The position numbers and the translations under genes are program-made. This document shows, in pieces, positions 29,784 through 37,301 of a DNA stretch of 64,000 bases (its first letter is position 1; the number at the start of each line of letters is the position of its first letter). Source of the stretch: Dietzia cinnamea NBRC 102147. Lineage in GTDB: Bacteria > Actinomycetota > Actinomycetes > Mycobacteriales > Mycobacteriaceae. The notes below the pieces were generated by a model. The model was not told the origin of the DNA. It ran no database searches and was given only the letters and a program-made list of their open reading frames with translations. The stretch lies in assembly GCF_001571065.1 (NCBI RefSeq), contig NZ_BCSW01000008.1, positions 1-64,000 of the forward strand, written 5' to 3'.

Positions 29784-30725
29784 GTGAGACAGAGCACAGT
29801 CACCGGCGTCGGTCGGGCCGTCGTCGCCCTGTCGTGCGCTACCGCGCTCGTCGTGTCCGGGTGCGGCAGCGAGGTCCTCGGCCAGGGATCGGTCGCGACC
29901 GGTCCGGCCCCCGGCACGAGCCCCGACGCGCAGCCGGGCGCTGACGCGCAGCCGGGCGCCGGTGGCCTGTCGGTGCCCGATGTCGAGCCGCCGCCGGCGG
30001 GCGCGGTGGTCGACTATCAGATCGGTGGCGCGTACCCGCCCGCCGCTGACGTCGGGGTGGTCATCCGCGATCGCTCGGAGCCGCCGGTCGACGGCGTCTA
30101 CTCGGTCTGCCACCTCAACGCGTTCCAGGCACAACCCCACGAGGCCTCGGCCTGGAGCGGTCAGCACGCTGATCTCGTGTTGCGCGGCCCCGGCGGCGAC
30201 GTGGTCGAGGACTCCGAGTGGGACGAGGCGCTGCTGGACATCTCGTCCGACGCCAAGCGGTCGCGACTGGCCGCCATCGTGGACGGCTGGTTGGCCGACT
30301 GCGCCGACCGTGGATTCCGCTCGGTCGAGCCGGACAATCTCGACTCCTGGACGCGGTCGGGGGGACGCCTGACCCGGGCGGACGCGGTCGCGTACGCGGA
30401 CCTGCTGGTTGACCGTGCGCACACCCGGGGCCTCGCGGTCGCGCAGAAGAACGCGGCGGAGCTGACGGATGAGGAGATCCGGCGGGTGGGTTTCGACTAC
30501 GCCGTCGCCGAGGACTGCCAGCTGTATTCGTGGGGGCGTGGTTCGGAGTGTGATCGCTATCTGGCGGCCTACGGCGACCGGGTGATCGAGATCGAGTACA
30601 CCGACGGCGGCTCCCGGGCGTTCGAGACCGCGTGCCGTCTCCGCGGTGATCGCATCTCGGTGCTCCTGCGTGACCGGGACGTGGTGCCCCGGGGCGAGCG
30701 CGGGTACGTCAACCGCAGCTGCTGA
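29784..30725 (+). CDS. GH114-family endo-alpha-1,4-polygalactosaminidase-like lipoprotein
   Basis: This 313-residue protein has a lipoprotein signal (lipobox V24-S-G-C27) and a proline-rich linker (to about residue 72). The GH114 domain (about 75-313) shows YQIGGAYPP, VCHLNAFQ, GFRSVEPDNLDSW (E182, D184) and FDYAVAEDCQLY (E243). In GH114 enzymes such as Aspergillus Ega3, an Asp and a Glu in these two motifs are catalytic, and the enzyme cuts galactosamine-rich polymer. It would act outside the cell, anchored by lipid. It lies 55 bp after gyrB. Its 3' end overlaps by 17 bp the stop of the convergent GH135-like gene, placing it physically with the polysaccharide operon. Confidence 0.83.
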   Translation: MRQSTVTGVGRAVVALSCATALVVSGCGSEVLGQGSVATGPAPGTSPDAQPGADAQPGAGGLSVPDVEPPPAGAVVDYQIGGAYPPAADVGVVIRDRSEPPVDGVYSVCHLNAFQAQPHEASAWSGQHADLVLRGPGGDVVEDSEWDEALLDISSDAKRSRLAAIVDGWLADCADRGFRSVEPDNLDSWTRSGGRLTRADAVAYADLLVDRAHTRGLAVAQKNAAELTDEEIRRVGFDYAVAEDCQLYSWGRGSECDRYLAAYGDRVIEIEYTDGGSRAFETACRLRGDRISVLLRDRDVVPRGERGYVNRSC

Positions 30726-31413
30726 CTGGTGCGGCGTCGGGGTTGAGGTATTTGACGGATCCCCACGGGTGGGGCAGCGCGTCGGAGGCGAGGCCCACGT
30801 AGCCGGCGCCGAGTTCGGCGGACCGGTCGATGGCCTCCCGGGCACGCTCGGGTGGGCAGTCGTAGACGAGGTGCCACACCCGCGACGGGTCGACGCCCCC
30901 CGGTAATTCGCCGGGGTCGGTCAGGTGGGTCTCGAGGTCGGTCTCACGGACGCAGGTGATGTCGAGCAGCCGGAGTATCCACGGGTGGGGGACGGTGCCC
31001 GGGTTCCCCGCGATGACCCGGGCGCCGTCCCGCCGCAGCGCGTGGACGAGCCCGGTCAGGGGCACGATGACCCGGGCGTCGAGGTGCCCGTCGGCCCCGA
31101 TGCCGGACGCCACCTGGTCCAGGAATACCGAGGTCACGCCGTACTCTTCCCGCCAGCGGCGGACATCGGTGCGGACGTCCTGGAGGCTGCGCCGCCCGTA
31201 GTCGGTGTCGACGTACCCCAGGAGTGTCGGGCCCCCGTCGACGGGTGTGCTGCGTAGGGCCTCGGCGAAGATCGGGTCGGTGGCGCGTCCGGGACCGGAG
31301 TCGACGTTGACGACGACGAGGTCGGCGGCACCCGGATGCAGGACCTGCTCCCAGAGTTCGCGATCGTATACGGGGTGGAGGTACAGCGGCACCGCCGCGC
31401 GTGGCGTGCTCAC
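30709..31413 (-). CDS. GH135 / spherulin-4 (Sph3)-like glycoside hydrolase
   Basis: This 234-residue protein is a complete spherulation-specific family 4 domain: PLYLHPVYD (9-17), VVVNVDSGPG (33-42), LLGYVDTDYG (64-73), VTSVFLDQ (93-100) and LASDALPHPWGSVKYLNP. Aspergillus Sph3, the founder of GH135, hydrolyses galactosaminogalactan and is required for its synthesis. The acidic residues in YVDTDYG and FLDQ are candidate catalytic or binding residues. No signal peptide or membrane segment is visible, unlike fungal Sph3. The GTG start overlaps the upstream membrane-protein stop (GTGA), so it is the last gene of the operon. Confidence 0.82.
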   Translation of the reverse strand: MSTPRAAVPLYLHPVYDRELWEQVLHPGAADLVVVNVDSGPGRATDPIFAEALRSTPVDGGPTLLGYVDTDYGRRSLQDVRTDVRRWREEYGVTSVFLDQVASGIGADGHLDARVIVPLTGLVHALRRDGARVIAGNPGTVPHPWILRLLDITCVRETDLETHLTDPGELPGGVDPSRVWHLVYDCPPERAREAIDRSAELGAGYVGLASDALPHPWGSVKYLNPDAAPVSSCG

Positions 31414-32798
31414 CAGCTGTGGGGGTGTAGAGCCGCTGAGACGGCGTGGTAGACCGCGAGCAGGCAGGCCCCGCACAGCATGGCGACCCCGACGGGTACC
31501 GGTAGTCCGAAGCGGAGCGTCGCGAATCCCATGCAGGCGAGGGCTGAGATCCAGATGGCTTCGGCGACGCGGCCGGCCCGGAGGACGATCGCGGAACCGA
31601 AGGCGAACACGGCGAACACCGGGGCGACGACGCAGAGGACGACGATGTCCGGGACGAGTCCGGATGCCGGGTCTTCCGCGATGCCGAGAATCTGGTCGAC
31701 GATCCACGTCGCGGACAGCGTCGCCAGTGCGATGGCCCCCAGGTAGATGAGGGTGCGGACGAGGACGCCGCGGAGGACGAACCGCCAACGGCCGGAGCGG
31801 TAGGACAGGGACTTGAGCCGGATGCCGAGGTCCTCGATCGCCGGATCGCACAGCGCGGCCGCGAGGATGACCGCGATGGACAGCGGGATCCGGTCGTCCG
31901 AATCGGCGAGGTTGAGCGCCAGGAGCAGCGCGGTCGACATGAGAGCGGCCTGACAGGTGCCGTCGAATGCGGCGCGGACGTCGTCCCGGGAGGGCCACGC
32001 CGGTGGGAGCGAGGTGGTCATCCGGTACGTCCGGGCGGCGAGTAGGGCGCCGCCCAGGGACAGCACCCCGAGGGCGATGATCGGTACGAGCGCCGCGCCG
32101 GCGAAGGTGGCGGCGACGGCGACCGCCGCGCAGCCCGCGGCGAGTACGGTGAGCAGCCCTAGACCCCCGAGTACGGAGACGAGGGTCAACGACGCGGCGT
32201 ACAGGGTCCACGCGCCGCAGAGTGCGGCTGTGGGCACAGCTGGGGCGTCGCCGAGGTACCAGGTCGCCGCGGTGACGACGCCGACGAGAGGGACCGCGAC
32301 GAGCAGTGCGATGCCGACCGAGATGCGCGCAGCGCCGGGGAGATCCCCCAGGCCGGCCCTTCGCCACGTGACGAATCCGAGGAGCTGCCCCAGTATCCAG
32401 CCGGAGAGGCCGGTGGCGACGATCGCGATCGACAGATCGGCGCCCACGCCGATCGCGGCGGGTGCGCAGAGCGCCATGACGACCGCGCCGCCCAGGAGCA
32501 GCAGTGCGCGGACCCAGCCCTCGCGGCGGACGCGAGGACGAACGATGGCGGTCTCCGCGGCCCCCGGAGCGAGCGCAGGGAGGGTGCGGGCGTATTCGTA
32601 GACGTCGTGAGCGCCGTGCCGCCGGGCGAGCGCGTCGCCGAAACCGGACGCCTCGAGGTGGGCGGCCACGTCGAACCGGTCGACCGCGCGCCCGACGAGG
32701 CCATGGTGGGCCTCGGCGGGAACGGCGGCCACGACCAGTGGCCGCGCGTGCCGGGGCGATCTGCCGGGTGGGTCGGGGATGATGAAGGTCTCGCTCAT
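31410..32798 (-). CDS. Polytopic membrane protein of the polysaccharide operon (PelG-like in size and topology)
   Basis: This 462-residue protein has a soluble N-terminal region of about 90 residues, followed by roughly eleven or twelve hydrophobic segments in the rest of the chain. The start ATG at 32798 overlaps the stop of the glycosyltransferase gene (ATGA). I do not recognise a family signature. By length, topology and position next to a PelF-like transferase it could play the part of PelG or of the membrane half of fungal Gtb3, that is synthesis-coupled export. The motif CDPAIEDLGIRLKSLSYRSG, in a loop between spans, is the most charged conserved-looking segment. Function is inferred from context only. 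Confidence 0.6.
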   Translation of the reverse strand: MSETFIIPDPPGRSPRHARPLVVAAVPAEAHHGLVGRAVDRFDVAAHLEASGFGDALARRHGAHDVYEYARTLPALAPGAAETAIVRPRVRREGWVRALLLLGGAVVMALCAPAAIGVGADLSIAIVATGLSGWILGQLLGFVTWRRAGLGDLPGAARISVGIALLVAVPLVGVVTAATWYLGDAPAVPTAALCGAWTLYAASLTLVSVLGGLGLLTVLAAGCAAVAVAATFAGAALVPIIALGVLSLGGALLAARTYRMTTSLPPAWPSRDDVRAAFDGTCQAALMSTALLLALNLADSDDRIPLSIAVILAAALCDPAIEDLGIRLKSLSYRSGRWRFVLRGVLVRTLIYLGAIALATLSATWIVDQILGIAEDPASGLVPDIVVLCVVAPVFAVFAFGSAIVLRAGRVAEAIWISALACMGFATLRFGLPVPVGVAMLCGACLLAVYHAVSAALHPHSW

Positions 32799-34312
32799 GA
32801 CGCCACACTCGGGATGAACTCGAGAGCGCCACCGGTGAAGTGGTCGCTGTGGGTGCCGGCGGCGATCTCGTACCAGCCCCGGAAGTTGTCGATGCAGCTT
32901 CTCAGGGCGAACGATTCCAGAGCGTGTTCCCGGCCTCGTCGACCGGTCTGCTCGCGGAGCCGGTCGTCGGTGAGGAACCGGAGGCACTCCTCTGCGAAGG
33001 CCACGGGGTCCCGCGGCGGGACCAAACCGCCCAATCGACCGTCCCGGCCGACTGCCTCGGAGACACCTCCGACGTCGGTGTTGACGGTGACGCGCCCGCA
33101 CATCATCGCCTCGATCGTGGTGAAGGGCAGGCCCTCGGACACCGACGACAGGGCGACGATCGAGCCCGCCTCCACCGCGGGGCGGGGTCCGGCGGTCGGA
33201 CCCTCCCACGTGACGCCGTCCGTGACCCCGAGTTCGTCGATGGTCTTCTCGATCGATTCCTTGTACCGCGCGTTCCCCGCCGGGCAGGGCCCGAAGATCC
33301 GCAGGCGCGTGGCGGGGAGTTCCCGCCTCACCAGTGCGTAGGCGCGGACCAGTGTCTCGAGGTCCTTGAGCGGGTCGATGCGGCCCACGAAGCTGATCGT
33401 GGGCACCCGGGGCTCGGGGCCCACCGGCGTCATCGTCGACACGTCCACACCGTTGCGGACGGTGTGGATCCGGGCCGGATCGGCGCCGAGGCGGACGGCC
33501 CACCGGGCATTGAAATCGCTGACGGGGAGCAGGAGGTCGGCCTCGCTGTAGACGAGAACGCAGAAGGCCCGGAGCGCTGTGCACACGGCGTAGCGGGCCG
33601 ACCAGCCGAGCTGGGTGCCCGCCAGTGCGAGGTAACGTTCCCGCAGGTAGACACCGTGCTCGGTGAGGATCAGTGGTACGCCGTCCCGCCACTTACGGGC
33701 GAGTCCGACCAACGCGGCGCTCCCGTTGGAGGAGGCGTGGACCACATCGACGTCGCCGAATCGGACGTCGGTGGCGCAGAGGGTGCGATCGACGAGAGTG
33801 GCGGCTTCGACCGCATCCCCCACGCTGAGCCGGGCGGACCGGTCCAGCGCGGGGGAGTGGCCCCACCACGCGTCGAGCAGGGCCTCGGCGGAACTCTCCG
33901 ACCCCAGGAGTCGGAAGAGGTCACCGCCGCCGGCCGCGAGGAGCTCGCGGAGCGCCGCGCCCAGGAGGGCCGGGTCGTGGCGCACAGTGCCGTCGGCGAC
34001 CGTGATGGTCTCGGCGGGCGGCAGAATCGCCGCCCAGAGGTCGCGGAGGGCGGCCCGCACGCGGGCCCGCCTCCGCCGGGTGAGGAGCCGGCTCTCGGGG
34101 AGGCCGGCCCGGACAGGCGCCCACACCGGGTACAGGGTCGTGGACCTGACCTGGCTCGGAACGGTCCACGTGATCGGCGTGCGGCTGCCGCCCGTCAAGG
34201 TGACGACCTCCCACGTGTGGTCCGGCATCCCGCTCACCAGCTGGTCGCACCAGGTGCTGACGCCGCCGGTGTTGACCGGGTAGGTGCCTTCGTTGATCAG
34301 GGCGATACGCAT
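32795..34312 (-). CDS. GT4 glycosyltransferase, PelF-like (polysaccharide synthase)
   Basis: This 505-residue cytoplasmic GT-B enzyme has the PelF-type N-terminus (INEGTYPVNTGGVSTWCDQL, residues 6-25) and the TEHGVYLRER motif (217-226). The GT4 nucleotide-binding core has SFVGRIDPLKD (307-317) and the E-x7-E pair in SEGLPFTTIEAM (E393, E401). PelF enzymes polymerise N-acetylhexosamine from UDP sugars together with the membrane protein PelG. In the fungal GAG cluster Gtb3 has this role. It starts 4 bp after the CE18 gene. An upstream ATG that would add 55 residues lies inside that gene and is rejected. Confidence 0.85.
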   Translation of the reverse strand: MRIALINEGTYPVNTGGVSTWCDQLVSGMPDHTWEVVTLTGGSRTPITWTVPSQVRSTTLYPVWAPVRAGLPESRLLTRRRRARVRAALRDLWAAILPPAETITVADGTVRHDPALLGAALRELLAAGGGDLFRLLGSESSAEALLDAWWGHSPALDRSARLSVGDAVEAATLVDRTLCATDVRFGDVDVVHASSNGSAALVGLARKWRDGVPLILTEHGVYLRERYLALAGTQLGWSARYAVCTALRAFCVLVYSEADLLLPVSDFNARWAVRLGADPARIHTVRNGVDVSTMTPVGPEPRVPTISFVGRIDPLKDLETLVRAYALVRRELPATRLRIFGPCPAGNARYKESIEKTIDELGVTDGVTWEGPTAGPRPAVEAGSIVALSSVSEGLPFTTIEAMMCGRVTVNTDVGGVSEAVGRDGRLGGLVPPRDPVAFAEECLRFLTDDRLREQTGRRGREHALESFALRSCIDNFRGWYEIAAGTHSDHFTGGALEFIPSVAS

Positions 34313-34316
34313 GTCG

Positions 34317-36548
34317 TCAGCCCCTCGCCGACGGGCCCTCGCCCACGGCGCCGACGCGGGTGGCGTCATTGATCGGCGGGACGACCACGGAGTTCTGACC
34401 GGGCGACGGGGCCGCGGCGGCCCCGGCGGCTCGCGGGAGAGCGCGGGCGGCGACCGCCGGCTCTTCCCTGTCTTCATCCGGCGTGAGGAACCCGACGTCG
34501 TCTCCGAGCTCGAAGGTGACCTCGCCGCCTGCTGGGACCGTCACCCAGCGTGACTCGGACCCGGCGTAGGCCTCGCCGTCGAAGGCGGAGCCGCTGCGGG
34601 TGGTGATCGGCACCTCGACGGAGGCGGCACCGTCGTTCTCGATGACGAGCGTCGAGCCGCGGACGGTCGCCGTGACGGAGTCCGCCGCGTCCGCCCAGGC
34701 GGCGCGCCGTTGCATCTCGCGCCCCAGCTCGGCGTGCGAGGGGTTGCGCAGCGGCGCGGACCGGTCGTTGAACAGCGCGCGGTAGTCGCGGACCATCGCG
34801 TCCAACACCGGGTAGAGGATGCGGTCTCCGGTGATGTTGGACTGGTGGACGTAGTGCGGCCGCGGGTCCATGCTCAGCGCGTGGCTGAGCGCGTGCCGGG
34901 CCTCCTGCGGGACGATGTACTCGTCGAAGCCGCTCTCCAGGGGCAACGGAGCGTCGAGGCAGGTCGAGGCGGCGTTGCTCTCGCAGGTCCCGGAACCACC
35001 CTGGTCGGACCGGGTGTAGATCCAGTTGTACTCGTCGACCGCGTTCTCCTTGGTCGAGGTGTTGTAGTAGATGTTCATCGGGTGGCGAGGAACCGTGAGC
35101 GCGTTCCCGAGCGGCCGCTGGTTCGGCTCGACCGACGCGTCGCCGGCGATCCAGGTGACGCCGGTGTCGTCCAGCGCCGGCGCGAGAGCAGGGTTGTCGC
35201 GCCTGGCGGGACCCGAGGCGGTGCCCGAGTGCTGACCCGTGACCAGTTCGGTGGCGTCGAGTGGGACGCCGTTAACCCGCGCCCAGTCGATGTTCTGCTG
35301 GATCTGCGCGGTGATCTCCGCCTGGTCGAGGCTGTCCAGATTGGTGTGGTCCCACGTGTGGTTGATCCACCGCAGCTGGTTCTTCGCCGCGAGCAAGGCG
35401 TCGGTGAGCCCGTCGTCGCCCGCGCCGAAGGCGTTGAACGTCATGTCGAGTTGGATGCCGTTCGAGTCCTCCCAACTCGTGGCCACGCCGACATCGGCGG
35501 CGACCATGCGGGACTCGGTGAGGGCCCCGTCCTCGGGCTCGTCTTCGCAGTTCACCCCGAACGTGCAGTTGCCGACGGGGTTCCACTCGTCGTCGGCGAG
35601 GAAGACGTCGTCGACCTGGACGTTGAACACGTTGCGGTAGAGCGACGTCGACACGCCGCGGGTCAGCCACGTGATGATCCCGTGGGAGAGCGCCTTGAAG
35701 TGGTGCTGATACTGGTTCATCGCGACGGTCATCACGAGGCGCTCGCGGGTGCCCTGCGTGTGGACGCCCATCATCACGCCGGCCCCGCCGGACGGGCCCG
35801 TCAGCAGGGGTACGAACTGCGCGCCCGTAGCCGGCGTCGCGGCGTAGCCCCACGACTCGGCCACCGTCGAGCTCAGATTCTCGAAGGGCACGGGGCCGTC
35901 GAGGTAGGACCACTCGCCGGAGAGTGCTCCCGCGGTCAGCGTGGCGGTGGTGGCGTCGAAGTTGGTGCCGCCGGTGGTCGGCACGAGGCCCACTTCCGCA
36001 ACCGGCGTGACGTTCGCGGACACCTCGCGGATTCCGTAGTCGGCGGTGAACTGATCGATCACCGCGTTCTCCTCCGGGGTCAGCCCGGTGCGATCGGCGG
36101 CCACGGAGACGATGCCCATGTAGCGCGCGGTCTTGGTCGCGTCGTCGGCCAGCATCGCCCGGGTGATGGCCTGGCGGCCGGTAGCCTTGACGTTGATCCG
36201 GTCCACTTCGACCCCCTCGGCGGCCAGCCGGGTGGCGAACGCCTCGCCGCTGAAATCCCCGTCGTCGAGGACCAGGACACGGAGCTCGACCGTCGCCTGG
36301 GCGGCGGAGGGCGGTGGCGTCGTGGTCGGGGTGGTGCTGGAGGTCGGCGTCGTGCTCGACGCGGGTGGGGTGGACCCACCTGATCCCGATGATCCGAGAG
36401 ACCCGGTCTGGGCGGTGGCGATACCCACCAGCGGAGCGGTGATGGCGCCGGTGACGGCGAGAGCGGTGACCGCGCGGAGACCCGATCGCTGCAGAGGCGA
36501 GAGCCCCCAGCTCGAGCCACCGCGCGCAGCGGTGTTGAACATATTCAT
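34317..36548 (-). CDS. Secreted CE18 (Agd3-like) polysaccharide deacetylase
   Basis: This 743-residue protein is a complete Agd3-type enzyme. It has a signal peptide (about 22-47) and a Ser/Thr/Pro linker (50-84). The N-terminal domain (85-300) corresponds to CBM87 of fungal Agd3, and the NodB-like CE18 domain (300-600) has VQVDDVF (D313, D314) and NHTWDHTNLD (H397, H401), the metal-binding Asp-His-His set. VPRHP and HQSN follow. A beta-sandwich (622-690) and a disordered tail complete it. There is no LPxTG or terminal helix, so release or non-covalent retention is likely. Agd3 deacetylates N-acetylgalactosamine in galactosaminogalactan, making the polymer cationic and adhesive. It is the first gene of the operon. 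Confidence 0.86.
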   Translation of the reverse strand: MNMFNTAARGGSSWGLSPLQRSGLRAVTALAVTGAITAPLVGIATAQTGSLGSSGSGGSTPPASSTTPTSSTTPTTTPPPSAAQATVELRVLVLDDGDFSGEAFATRLAAEGVEVDRINVKATGRQAITRAMLADDATKTARYMGIVSVAADRTGLTPEENAVIDQFTADYGIREVSANVTPVAEVGLVPTTGGTNFDATTATLTAGALSGEWSYLDGPVPFENLSSTVAESWGYAATPATGAQFVPLLTGPSGGAGVMMGVHTQGTRERLVMTVAMNQYQHHFKALSHGIITWLTRGVSTSLYRNVFNVQVDDVFLADDEWNPVGNCTFGVNCEDEPEDGALTESRMVAADVGVATSWEDSNGIQLDMTFNAFGAGDDGLTDALLAAKNQLRWINHTWDHTNLDSLDQAEITAQIQQNIDWARVNGVPLDATELVTGQHSGTASGPARRDNPALAPALDDTGVTWIAGDASVEPNQRPLGNALTVPRHPMNIYYNTSTKENAVDEYNWIYTRSDQGGSGTCESNAASTCLDAPLPLESGFDEYIVPQEARHALSHALSMDPRPHYVHQSNITGDRILYPVLDAMVRDYRALFNDRSAPLRNPSHAELGREMQRRAAWADAADSVTATVRGSTLVIENDGAASVEVPITTRSGSAFDGEAYAGSESRWVTVPAGGEVTFELGDDVGFLTPDEDREEPAVAARALPRAAGAAAAPSPGQNSVVVPPINDATRVGAVGEGPSARG

Positions 36549-36720
36549 CCCTGTTGTAGTGCCGCCACTCCCGATCCCCCTCGGGAGTGGCGGCGTCCCC
36601 CCGGGGATCAGGACTCTCGCCCCGATCCCCTCGCACGGTGCTCCGTGCGACAGAGAAAGTGTGCGCCCGGTGACAGGGCCGCACAACAGTCTCGGCCCGA
36701 CATTTTCCCAAGAAAATCTC
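36549..36720 (-). promoter_or_regulatory. Highly structured 5' leader of the polysaccharide operon
   Basis: Five hairpins can form in this span. They are 36702-36717 (6-bp stem, 4-nt loop), 36676-36681 with 36693-36698, 36631-36650 (8-bp stem, 4-nt loop), 36603-36609 with 36624-36630, and 36561-36594 (14-bp perfect stem, 6-nt loop). The last lies 12 nt before the CE18 ATG, and only a weak ACAGGG site is left between. No known riboswitch consensus was recognised (c-di-GMP, c-di-AMP and TPP were considered). Confidence 0.6.
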
Positions 36721-37301
36721 TTTACTATAAGACAGTCCTTATCTCAACGTTCGATCACAAACGGGCAGCGGGGTGCCTGGGTATGCGGACGCGTCACAAA
36801 CAGCGAAATGTGGCCAAGGTGCTGTGATCACGGCGTACACACTAAAATTGCCCTTACTTTGCGTTCCCGGGACGTACTCAGCTCGCTGAAAAGACGGCGT
36901 CCGAACTGAGAACTGGACGATAAGTCAGCTTTGTCGTACGTTTGCCGCCCTCGGAGCGGCGCCCCTCCGACCGGAGGGTGATCGACTTCACCGGATCGGG
37001 GGGAGGGAGCCGTCCGCGATCGACCTCGAGACGAGTCGTCCGGATCCGGCGCGGCGCGTCACCAGGGGCGCGCGGAGGCGGCCCCGGGTGTACGCGAGGT
37101 GCCGCGGGACGGCTGACCGCTGCCGGGCCGGGCCGGTCCCGGTGACGAGGTGCGCTTCCGACCGGCGCCGTAGCGGGCGCCGTGGTGGGCTGTTGACCGG
37201 CACCCCCGCGCGCCCGACCCTGCGTTTCTGCTGGCCCTATAGACTGGTGGGGTCGAAGCGTGCCCGGTGGCGCTGCTTCGAGCGCGACAGAAGAGGAGCC
37301 C
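36721..37301. promoter_or_regulatory. AT-rich promoter region between the polysaccharide operon and gyrA
   Basis: The part from about 36700 to 36900 is far less GC-rich than its surroundings. It includes TATAGT on the minus strand (36724-36729), a possible -10 for the leader. I find no gene in it. The gyrA-proximal part returns to high GC. TATAGA at 37238-37243 is a possible gyrA -10 element; no good -35 is seen for either. Confidence 0.45.

Noticed and set aside
36549-36720. Known riboswitch (c-di-GMP-I, ydaO, TPP)
   Set aside because: The conserved single-stranded motifs of these classes are not present; only the stems support a structured RNA.
36942-37145. Short plus-strand frame in the gyrA upstream region
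   Set aside because: Arg/Gly/Pro composition, no ribosome site, and no protein-like pattern.
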